Origin: Paracoccaceae bacterium
GTDB taxonomy: Bacteria; Pseudomonadota; Alphaproteobacteria; Rhodobacterales; Rhodobacteraceae
DNA: 7,602 nt
Direction of reading: 5' to 3'
NCBI GenBank assembly: GCA_007134405.1
Contig: SLKW01000101.1
Location: forward strand, 1 to 7,602
Below the pieces are notes generated by a model. That model ran no database searches. It saw only the letters and a program-made list of their open reading frames with translations, and was not told the DNA's origin. Shown here piece by piece: positions 1 through 6,226 of this stretch (position 1 is the stretch's first letter; each line of letters opens with the position of its first letter). Position numbers and translations under genes: made by a program.

Positions 1-917
1 CCGAAGAGCCCGAAGACCACTTGCACCGAGACGAGCTTGGCGAGATAGGCCAGGTTTTCACCCGCGATCGCCACGGCGCCAAAGTGCTCGTGCAGCCCGT
101 GATGCTGGCGCAAGGTCAGTATGCCGAGCACGGTGACCAGCGGCACGACGATCATCAGCGTCGGCGCGGTTTCCGGGTTGGCGCCGTTCTCCATCATCGA
201 TCGGAAACCGAGGATCAGCGCCAGTCCCGCGATCAGTCCAGCCGTGACCAGAAAGAAGGTCGACAACACCAGGCCGGCACCGGCAATCGCCGGGGTCGTG
301 CTCAGCGCCGCGGGCGCCGCCAGCCCGACGCCCACCATCGAGAAGGCGAAGGCCGGCAGGATCTGGCCGAAATTGTTGTTCGCCGCGCAGTTGAAGCCAC
401 CCTCGGTCAGCACCCGACCGATGAACGCCCCGTAAAGGCGGAAAGCCCAGATGCCGATCGCCAGAAAGGTGACCATCGCGATCGGGAACAGATACTCGAC
501 CACCGCCCAGAGACCCGGCACGAAGACCATGCCCAGAATGAAGCCGACGTTCACCGCCATCGACACGGCAAGCGGCGCGGCCATGACCTGCGATTGCGCA
601 TTCGTTCTGGCGAACTTCGCGAAGGCCTCGCTGCGGCGCCATTCGGCGAAGCGGCGCAGGTTCCAGATGAGCGATTTCACATGCAGGATCGCAAAGCCCG
701 CGATTCCCGCCAGGGCCGCGGCGATCATCGCCTGAACCGCAAGGCCTCCGGTGGCGAAGGCGGCTGCGATATCTTCGAAGACGGGCACCGGCTGGCCCGG
801 ATGCGGGATCCAGAACATCAGCCACATGAAGAAGGTCACCACCAACCCCCCGGCGCCGAGCGTGGAGAGGAAGTAAAGCGGCGAATAGGTATCTGCGGGG
901 CGGTGGACGGGGGTCAT
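1..917 (-). CDS. TehA/SLAC1-like (TDT) polytopic membrane protein, probably TsoY family; 3' end outside window
   Basis: Seen: an open frame starts at an ATG (complement of 915-917), with a GAGG ribosome-binding site at 926-929, eight bases upstream. It runs off the window start after 305 codons. The protein begins MTPVHRPADTYSPLYFLSTL and has about eight hydrophobic segments, near residues 16-37, 58-80, 110-133, 138-160, 184-204, 211-238, 253-269 and 285-305. A cytoplasm-like basic loop lies at 81-108. A distinctive polar stretch, GGFNCAANNNFGQ (residues 173-185), lies between helices 4 and 5. Family knowledge: the helix pattern and the PTLMIVVPLVTVLGI segment (252-266) suit the ten-helix TDT fold of TehA and SLAC1 anion channels. 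From memory, the sequence resembles the group labelled TsoY, some members of which are selenoproteins. Inference: an inner-membrane anion or sulfur-compound transporter; the substrate is unknown. It is transcribed divergently from smc and has its own operator-like leader. The membrane-protein call is firm, the TsoY label moderate. Confidence 0.8.
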   Translation of the reverse strand, partial: MTPVHRPADTYSPLYFLSTLGAGGLVVTFFMWLMFWIPHPGQPVPVFEDIAAAFATGGLAVQAMIAAALAGIAGFAILHVKSLIWNLRRFAEWRRSEAFAKFARTNAQSQVMAAPLAVSMAVNVGFILGMVFVPGLWAVVEYLFPIAMVTFLAIGIWAFRLYGAFIGRVLTEGGFNCAANNNFGQILPAFAFSMVGVGLAAPAALSTTPAIAGAGLVLSTFFLVTAGLIAGLALILGFRSMMENGANPETAPTLMIVVPLVTVLGILTLRQHHGLHEHFGAVAIAGENLAYLAKLVSVQVVFGLF

Positions 918-935
918 GACGAATTCCTCGGCTAA

Positions 936-955
936 ATATTCATAAAAAGGAATAT
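936..955. promoter_or_regulatory. Operator-like inverted repeat ATATTC-N8-GAATAT (ArsR-family SqrR/BigR-type candidate)
   Basis: Seen: a perfect 6-bp inverted repeat, ATATTC at 936-941 and GAATAT at 950-955, separated by eight bases. It lies 18 bases upstream of the ATG of the minus-strand membrane gene, inside an AT-rich patch that stands out from its GC-rich surroundings and would overlap that gene's promoter or transcription start. Family knowledge: persulfide-sensing ArsR-family repressors (SqrR, BigR, YgaV) bind short AT-rich dyads, and the SqrR site as I recall it has an ATTC-N8-GAAT core. Inference: the downstream gene is repressed until sulfide or persulfide is present. No regulator gene is visible in the window, and other dimeric repressors could use a site of this shape. 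Confidence 0.5.
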
Positions 956-1118
956 AAAGGGCATCGCCCAGATTGAACTGTGGCAGGGTGTCGCAGCGCA
1001 CATCTTGGGGATAAGAAAGGCGGTTTCGCCAGATGCGGTAGAGATCGCTTGACTCATGCGCTCGCTGTGGCACAGACTGACTCAAAACGAGCATACAACA
1101 CCAACGTCAGGCACCCTC

Positions 1119-4100
1119 TTGCGCTTCACCCGGCTGCGGCTCAACGGATTCAAGAGCTTTGTCGACCCTACGGATCTGATCATCCGGGAGGGCCTGACCG
1201 GTGTCGTGGGCCCCAACGGCTGCGGCAAGTCGAACCTTCTGGAGGCGCTGCGCTGGGTGATGGGTGAAAACCGCCCGACCGCGATGCGGGGCTCGGGGAT
1301 GGAGGATGTCGTCTTCGCCGGAACCTCCAGCCGCAACGCGCGCTCGTTTGCCGAGGTGGCGCTGCATCTGGACAATTCCGAGCGCCTGGCACCGGCGGGC
1401 TTCAACGATGCCGATGCGCTGGAGATCACGCGCCGGATCACGCGCGATGCGGGCTCGGCCTACAAGGTGAATGGCAAGGATGTGCGCGCGCGCGACGTTC
1501 AGATGCTCTTTGCCGATGCCTCGACCGGTGCGCATTCACCGGCGCTGGTGCGGCAGGGGCAGATCTCGGAACTCATCAACGCGCGCCCCAAGGCGCGCCG
1601 CCGTATCCTGGAAGAGGCTGCCGGCATCTCGGGCCTTTACCAGCGGCGGCATGAGGCCGAGCTGAAACTGCAGGGTACCGAGACGAACCTGTCGCGCGTG
1701 GGCGACACCGTCGACCAGCTGGCGCAGCAGTTGCAGGTGCTCGCCCGGCAGGCCCGCCAGGCCGCGCGCTACCGCGAGATTGCCAGCGCGCTCAGGAAGG
1801 CCGAGGGGCTTGCGCTCTATATCCGCTGGCGCGATGCCGACAGCGCGCAGACCGCCATGCAGGCGCTGCTGGCCGAGGCGGTGCGCCAGGCCGCGCTGGG
1901 TGAACGCGCCGCAATCCAGGCCCGCGCCGCGCGCGAAAGCGCCGAGATCGCGCTGCCCCCCCTGCGCGAGGAAGAGGCGATCGCCGGCGCTGTCCTGCAG
2001 CGCCTGCAGGTCCAGCGCGACACGCTCGCCGACCAGGAGGCCCGCGCGCGTGAGACGGTGGCGGCGCTGACCAAGCGGATCGATCAGTTGCGCGCCGATG
2101 CGCAGCGCGAGGCGGCGCTGGCTGCGGATGCCGACGAAACCATTGGCCGCCTCGACTGGGAGGCCGAGGCGCTGACCAAGGCGGGCGCGGGGCACGATGC
2201 GCGGCTGGCCGAGGCCGAAGCCGCTGCTGCGGAGGCCGCCGAGGCGTTGCGCGCGCTGGAGGCGCATCTGGGCGCGCAGACGGAGGATATCGCGCGCCTG
2301 TCCGCCCGCCACCAGTCTTTGACCCGGGCCGCGCAGGACGCGCGCACCGACCAGTCGCGCGCCGAGGCCGAGGCCGAGAAGGCGCGCGCCGAGGCCACCG
2401 TTGCGGCGCAGGCCGAAACCGCCGCGCGCGCCACGCAGGACGCCACCGTAGACGCACAGGAAGAAGCCGCCGCCGCGCTGGAAGGGGCGGAGGACGCGCT
2501 TGGGACGGCTGAGGCCGCGCGCAGCGACGCCATCGCCGCCGAGGCTCAGGCCCGGTCGGTTCGCGCCGAGGCCGAAGGCGCGGTCAGTGCGCTCTCTGCC
2601 GAGGTGAACGCACTTGAGCGCTTGCTGGCGCGCGACCGCAAGGACGGCGGCGCGATCGTCGACCGCATCAGCGTGGCCCCGGGATACGAACGGGCGTTGG
2701 GCGCGGCGCTGGCCGACGACCTGCGCGCGGCGGAGGTCGAGACGGGCAGCGGCTGGCACGCGCTACCTGCCTACGCCACCCCCGCGCCGCTGCCCGAGGG
2801 CGCGTCGGCTCTGTCGGCGCATGTGACCGCGCCGCCGGCGCTCGCCCGGCGGTTGTCGCAGATCGGACTGGTGGAGGCCGAGGCGGCGGCGGCGTTGCAT
2901 GGGGCGCTTGCGCCGGGGCAGCGGTTGGTGACGCGGGCGGGGGATCTTTGGCGCTGGGACGGGCTGATGCAGCGGGCCGAGGATGCGCCGAGCGCGGCCG
3001 CGCAACGGCTGGAACAGGTCAATCGGCTGGCCGCTTTGCGCGCCGATCTGGAAAGTGCGAACGCAACGCTCGCCACGGCGCGCGCGGCCCATGACGATGC
3101 GCAATCGGTGCTGACGGCGGCGACCGAGGCGGATCGCGCGGCGCGGGATGCACGGCGCGCGGCCGAGGTCCGGGTGACCGATGCGGCCCGCGCGCTGACC
3201 CGCGCCGAGGCGGAGGTGAGCGTGGCGCGGACCCGCCGCGAGAGCGCCGAGCTGACCATGCAGCGGATGCGCGAGGCGGCGATGGCGGCGGGCGCGCGGC
3301 TGGCCGAGGCCGAGCGCGCGCTGGAGGGGCTGGCCGACCTGAGCGAGGCGCGCGAGGGGCTGGAGGCGCTGCGGATGCAGGTCGAGGCGGCGCGGATCGC
3401 CATGATGTCGCGCCGCGCGGCGCAGGATGAACTGCGCCGCGACGGGGCGGCGCGGGTCAAGCGGGCGCAGGACGTGGCGAAGGAGGTGCAGTCCTGGCGG
3501 GCGCGCAAGGCCAGCGCCGCGGACCGGATCGCGGAGCTGGAATCGCGCGCCGAGGCGGCCGAGATCGAACTGGAGACCGCGCAGGCCGCGCCCGAGGAAA
3601 TCGCCGAGAAACGCGAGGAACTGGGCGAGGCCATCGCCAAGGCCGAATCCCGCCGCACGGCGGCCGTCGAGGCGCTGATCGCGGGCGAGGGGGCGCTTCG
3701 GAAGGCGCAGGAGTCCGAGCGGTCGGCGGAGCGTGCGGCGGGCGAGGCGCGGGAGGCGCGGGCGCGGGCCGAGGCGCGGGTCGATGCGGCGGTGGAGGCG
3801 GTAGAGGCCGCCGCGCAACGCATTGAGGAAGAACTGGAAACGACGCCGCAGGCGCTGCTGGCGCGGCTCGATGCGGACCCCGACACGATGCCCTCGGCCG
3901 AGGCGCTGGAGCATGAGATCGCGCGTCTGCGGCGGGCGCGCGACGGGCTGGGGGCGGTCAACCTGCGGGCCGAGGAGGATGCGCGCGAATTGCAGGGCGA
4001 GCACGACCTGCTGATCCGCGAGCGCGCCGATCTGGAGGCGGCGGTGGGCAAGCTGCGTGCCGGGATCGGGGCCCTGAACCGCGAGGGGCGGGAGCGTCTG

Positions 4101-4568
4101 CTGGCCGCTTTCGACCAGGTGAATGCCAATTTCGGCACGCTGTTCACGCATCTTTTCGGCGGCGGCGAGGCGCGGCTGGTGCTGGTCGAATCCGACGATC
4201 CGCTGGAGGCGGGGCTGGAGATCCTGTGCCAGCCGCCGGGCAAGAAGCTGAGCTCTCTCAGCCTGTTGTCGGGGGGCGAGCAGACGCTGACGGCGCTGGC
4301 GCTGATCTTTGCGGTGTTCCTGGCCAATCCCGCGCCGATCTGCGTGCTGGACGAGGTGGATGCGCCCTTGGACGACGCCAACGTGGTGCGCTTCTGCGAC
4401 CTTCTGGACGAGATGACGCGGCGGACCGAGACGCGGTTTCTCATCATCACCCACAACGCCATCACCATGGCGCGGATGGATCGCCTGTTCGGCGTGACGA
4501 TGGCCGAGATGGGGGTGAGCCAGCTCGTGAGCGTGGACCTGAAACGGGCCGAGGCGCTGGTCGCCTGA
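1119..4568 (+). CDS. smc: Chromosome segregation/condensin ATPase SMC
   Basis: This is the ATPase subunit of the SMC-ScpAB complex, which loads near parS sites and extrudes DNA loops to organise and separate newly replicated chromosomes. Visible domains, numbered from the TTG at 1119 (1149 residues): N-terminal head with Walker A GPNGCGKSN at 31-39 and Q-loop region VRQGQISELI around 148; long Ala/Glu/Arg-rich coiled-coil arm about 168-510; hinge region around 515-620, with GYERALGAAL starting at 522 and AGDLWRWDGL at 607-616; returning arm about 640-985, with LGAVNL at 944-949; C-terminal head with signature LSGGEQ at 1050-1055, Walker B ICVLDEVDAP (D1078, E1079) and H-loop His1112. All catalytic motifs are present, so it should be active. 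Start choice: an in-frame ATG at 1056 adds 21 residues with no family character and has no ribosome-binding site. The family normally begins at the equivalent of RFTRLRLNGFKSFV, which the TTG start gives, with AGG at 1109-1111 as a weak ribosome-binding site. ScpA and ScpB are not in this window. Confidence 0.97.
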   Translation: MRFTRLRLNGFKSFVDPTDLIIREGLTGVVGPNGCGKSNLLEALRWVMGENRPTAMRGSGMEDVVFAGTSSRNARSFAEVALHLDNSERLAPAGFNDADALEITRRITRDAGSAYKVNGKDVRARDVQMLFADASTGAHSPALVRQGQISELINARPKARRRILEEAAGISGLYQRRHEAELKLQGTETNLSRVGDTVDQLAQQLQVLARQARQAARYREIASALRKAEGLALYIRWRDADSAQTAMQALLAEAVRQAALGERAAIQARAARESAEIALPPLREEEAIAGAVLQRLQVQRDTLADQEARARETVAALTKRIDQLRADAQREAALAADADETIGRLDWEAEALTKAGAGHDARLAEAEAAAAEAAEALRALEAHLGAQTEDIARLSARHQSLTRAAQDARTDQSRAEAEAEKARAEATVAAQAETAARATQDATVDAQEEAAAALEGAEDALGTAEAARSDAIAAEAQARSVRAEAEGAVSALSAEVNALERLLARDRKDGGAIVDRISVAPGYERALGAALADDLRAAEVETGSGWHALPAYATPAPLPEGASALSAHVTAPPALARRLSQIGLVEAEAAAALHGALAPGQRLVTRAGDLWRWDGLMQRAEDAPSAAAQRLEQVNRLAALRADLESANATLATARAAHDDAQSVLTAATEADRAARDARRAAEVRVTDAARALTRAEAEVSVARTRRESAELTMQRMREAAMAAGARLAEAERALEGLADLSEAREGLEALRMQVEAARIAMMSRRAAQDELRRDGAARVKRAQDVAKEVQSWRARKASAADRIAELESRAEAAEIELETAQAAPEEIAEKREELGEAIAKAESRRTAAVEALIAGEGALRKAQESERSAERAAGEAREARARAEARVDAAVEAVEAAAQRIEEELETTPQALLARLDADPDTMPSAEALEHEIARLRRARDGLGAVNLRAEEDARELQGEHDLLIRERADLEAAVGKLRAGIGALNREGRERLLAAFDQVNANFGTLFTHLFGGGEARLVLVESDDPLEAGLEILCQPPGKKLSSLSLLSGGEQTLTALALIFAVFLANPAPICVLDEVDAPLDDANVVRFCDLLDEMTRRTETRFLIITHNAITMARMDRLFGVTMAEMGVSQLVSVDLKRAEALVA

Positions 4569-4569
4569 G

Positions 4570-4583
4570 GCCGCGAGAGCGGC
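4570..4583 (+). terminator. Short GC hairpin immediately after smc stop
   Basis: Seen: GCCGC (4570-4574), loop GAGA (a GNRA-type tetraloop), GCGGC (4579-4583), starting two bases after the smc TGA. There is no T run behind it, so it is not a classical intrinsic terminator. It may stabilise the mRNA 3' end or cause pausing. Five-base GC stems are common by chance in DNA of this composition, but the position and the stable tetraloop make this one worth recording. Confidence 0.3.
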
Positions 4584-4679
4584 GGTTACCGAAACCTTTG
4601 CGGGGCGCGCGGGGGGCGGTGTCGTGGCGGCTGTGGATCAGCCGGCGGGCCTTGCTTCGTTGGGAATCCGGGTGTCACC

Positions 4680-4723
4680 AAGCGTATGACAAGCGTATGC
4701 TATGCGTATGACAAGCGTATGAC
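4680..4723. repeat. Four tandem 11-bp repeats (consensus AAGCGTATGAC)
   Basis: Seen: four head-to-tail units with exact 11-bp spacing: AAGCGTATGAC (4680-4690), AAGCGTATGCT (4691-4701), ATGCGTATGAC (4702-4712) and AAGCGTATGAC (4713-4723). Units 1 and 4 are identical; unit 2 differs at its last two bases and unit 3 at its second. The 11-bp spacing is close to one helical turn, so the same face of each unit would be displayed on one side of the DNA. This suits cooperative protein binding as seen with iteron-like arrays, but replication slippage could also produce it. The array lies downstream of both flanking genes, so ordinary promoter control is not an obvious role. Function unknown. Confidence 0.85.
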
Positions 4724-4731
4724 ATTTTGCT

Positions 4732-4764
4732 GCCAGAAGGCCCGATTCTGGCCCGATTAGGGCC
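4732..4764. repeat. Hairpin overlapping two 11-bp-spaced GGCCCGATT direct repeats
   Basis: Seen: GCCAGAA (4732-4738), a seven-base loop, and TTCTGGC (4746-4752) form a perfect 7-bp stem. The same stretch carries GGCCCGATT twice (4739-4747 and 4750-4758), again 11 bases apart. The second copy can pair with GGGCC at 4760-4764 in a competing small hairpin. There is no T run on either strand, so it is a poor intrinsic terminator. It follows the four AAGCGTATGAC units after a short gap and shares their 11-bp period, which suggests a related element or a common slippage history. Confidence 0.5.
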
Positions 4765-4840
4765 GTACCGCGCCGCAGGGGCGCAACGTTCGGTGGGGGG
4801 TGCAATGCAACGCCGCGCCCGATCCGCGGCCCTGAAGGCC

Positions 4841-4867
4841 AAAGTAATACCTTGAGTATTATTTTTT
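4841..4867 (+). terminator. AT-rich hairpin followed by T6, possible intrinsic terminator for smc
   Basis: Seen: TAATAC (4845-4850), loop CTTGA, GTATTA (4856-4861), then six T residues at 4862-4867. In plus-strand RNA the stem extends to about ten pairs by pairing AAAG (4841-4844) with the first U residues through A-U and one G-U pair. On the minus strand the G-U becomes an A-C mismatch and no T run follows, so the structure favours stopping plus-strand transcription. The stem is unusually AT-rich for a terminator and lies about 270 bases beyond the smc stop. The exact dyad could alternatively be a protein-binding site. Confidence 0.45.
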
Positions 4868-4913
4868 CGCGCGACCGGTTCGGGTGCCGCTGAGGCATCG
4901 CGGGCCGCGGGCG

Positions 4914-6149
4914 TCAGGCGGCCAGCGCCTCGCGCGGGGCGGCGGGGCGGGAGCGCAGGAGGATCAGGAGCATGATCGCGATGTTGAGTCCGTTCCAGGC
5001 GATGCCGTTGACGAAGGCCAGCGTGTAGGAGCCGGTCATGTCGAAGATCCAGCCCGACATCCAGCCGCCCAGGGCCATGCCGAGAATCGTCGCCATGATG
5101 ACGAAACCGACGCGCGCGCCGGCCTCGCGCGCGGGCATGTATTCGCGCACGATGATCGCGTAGGCGGGCACGATGCCGCCCTGCGACAGGCCGAAGATCA
5201 GGCTGACGAGATAGAGCGAAGCGAGCCCGTCGGCGGGCAGGTAGAGGATCAGCGCCAGCATCTGCAGGACCGAGCCGATCAGGAGCGTCATCACGCCGCC
5301 GAGCTTGTCGGCGATCACCCCCGAGACGAGGCGCGAGACGACGCCGCCCAGAAGCATCAGCGACAGCATCTCGGCGCCCACGGCGGGGCCGAAGCCCAGA
5401 TCGACGCAGAGCGCGACGATATGGACCTGCGGCATCGACATCGCCACGCAGCAGGCGACGCCGGCCAGCGCCAGGATCCACATCAGCGCGCGGGGCGACC
5501 AGGGCACCTGGCGCGGCACGAAGGGCGAGGCCTGCGCCGCCGCGCTGAGGCTGAGATCGGGCAGGCGGCGGCGCAGGAGCTGCGCGAGCGGCAGGACGGC
5601 GCCGGCGACGAGGAGGGCGAGGATGACATAGACCACGCGCCAGCCCTGGCCCGACAGCACGCCCGCCAGCGCCACCGGCCAGATCGCCCCGGCGAGGTAG
5701 TTGCCGCTGGCGGTGATGGCGACGGCGATGCCGCGCCTGCGGCGGAACCAGAGCGAGATGTCGGCGATGAGCGGGCCGAAGAAGGCCGCGGTGCCCAGCC
5801 CGATGACGAATTGCGCCAGCGACAGGACGAGGATCGAGGGGCTGGCGGCGGCGGCGAGATAGCCCGCCCCGGACAGGAGTGCGGCGGCCGAGAGCGCGAA
5901 GGTCACGCCGCGGCGGTCCACCACCCGCCCGATCAGCAGATTGCCGAGCGCAAAGCCCAGCATGGTGAGCGTATAGGGCAGCGAGGCCTCGCCCCGTCCG
6001 GTGCCGAATTCGGCCTGCACGGCGGGCATGACCACGATCACCGACCACATGCCGACATTGCCGATCGAGGCGATGGCCAGCGACAGCGCCAGGCGCGTCC
6101 ATGCGTAGCGGCTGTCGAGCGGGTCGGAGGCGGTGGCGGTGGCGGTCAT
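4914..6149 (-). CDS. Major facilitator superfamily (MFS) transporter
   Basis: A 411-residue inner-membrane secondary transporter of usual MFS length. Seen: twelve likely helices in two six-helix halves, joined by a polar central loop at about 190-218. The MFS motif A appears as GRVVDRRG (74-81) after helix 2, and its second-half counterpart GVIADKLG (277-284) lies after helix 8. There is no signal peptide; the N-terminus (MTATATASDPLDSR) is short and cytoplasmic in character. Family knowledge: the general look (SVIVVMPAVQAEFG in helix 1, the YTLTMLGFALGN approach to motif A) resembles the monocarboxylate/oxalate-formate-like MFS branch. Substrate cannot be read from sequence, and drug or metabolite efflux is an alternative. 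The start is the first in-frame ATG; the next Met (residue 34) lies inside helix 1. No Shine-Dalgarno sequence is visible before it. It lies 77 bp downstream of the GntP gene on the same strand and is convergent with smc. Confidence 0.9.
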   Translation of the reverse strand: MTATATASDPLDSRYAWTRLALSLAIASIGNVGMWSVIVVMPAVQAEFGTGRGEASLPYTLTMLGFALGNLLIGRVVDRRGVTFALSAAALLSGAGYLAAAASPSILVLSLAQFVIGLGTAAFFGPLIADISLWFRRRRGIAVAITASGNYLAGAIWPVALAGVLSGQGWRVVYVILALLVAGAVLPLAQLLRRRLPDLSLSAAAQASPFVPRQVPWSPRALMWILALAGVACCVAMSMPQVHIVALCVDLGFGPAVGAEMLSLMLLGGVVSRLVSGVIADKLGGVMTLLIGSVLQMLALILYLPADGLASLYLVSLIFGLSQGGIVPAYAIIVREYMPAREAGARVGFVIMATILGMALGGWMSGWIFDMTGSYTLAFVNGIAWNGLNIAIMLLILLRSRPAAPREALAA

Positions 6150-6226
6150 GGCGCCAGACTAGACGCCGGCGGCGCGCTGTCCAGAGCGGAAGTGCACAGG
6201 TTAAGCGTTGCGCCGCCGCATGGGCG

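Larger units (their letters stand above)
4569..4913. other. Non-coding region between convergent smc and MFS genes
   Basis: These 345 bases separate the stop of smc from the stop of the minus-strand transporter gene. I see no convincing gene. The open frames crossing it give low-complexity Arg/Pro-rich products, and one minus-strand frame (4638-4898) merely translates the 11-bp repeats into a repetitive peptide with no recognisable domain. What it does hold is listed separately: a hairpin directly after smc, a tandem 11-bp repeat cluster, a second hairpin with two direct repeats, and an AT-rich hairpin followed by a T run. Confidence 0.7.

Noticed and set aside
21..935. 304-codon plus-strand open frame over the membrane gene
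   Set aside because: Its product is a His/Arg/Asp-rich composition artefact; the minus-strand frame gives coherent transmembrane helices, a ribosome-binding site and family character.
1049..1077. TTGACT-led smc promoter
   Set aside because: No convincing -10 element lies 16-18 bases downstream (best is about three of six matches), so it is not listed as a feature.
2763..4468. Long antisense open frames within smc (two minus-strand frames of over 560 codons)
   Set aside because: They mirror the GC-rich Ala/Glu coiled-coil coding sequence and give low-complexity Arg/Ala/Ser-rich products with no recognisable domains; stop codons are simply rare in this composition.
4680..4723. CRISPR-like array
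   Set aside because: The units are only 11 bp and directly abutting, with no spacers and no cas genes.
4638..4898. 86-codon minus-strand open frame in the intergenic region
   Set aside because: It spans the 11-bp repeats and two hairpins, has no visible ribosome-binding site and no recognisable sequence; not supportable as a gene.
4569..4913. parS-like centromere site near smc
   Set aside because: No sequence resembling the TGTTCCACGTGGAACA-type palindrome was seen in this interval.
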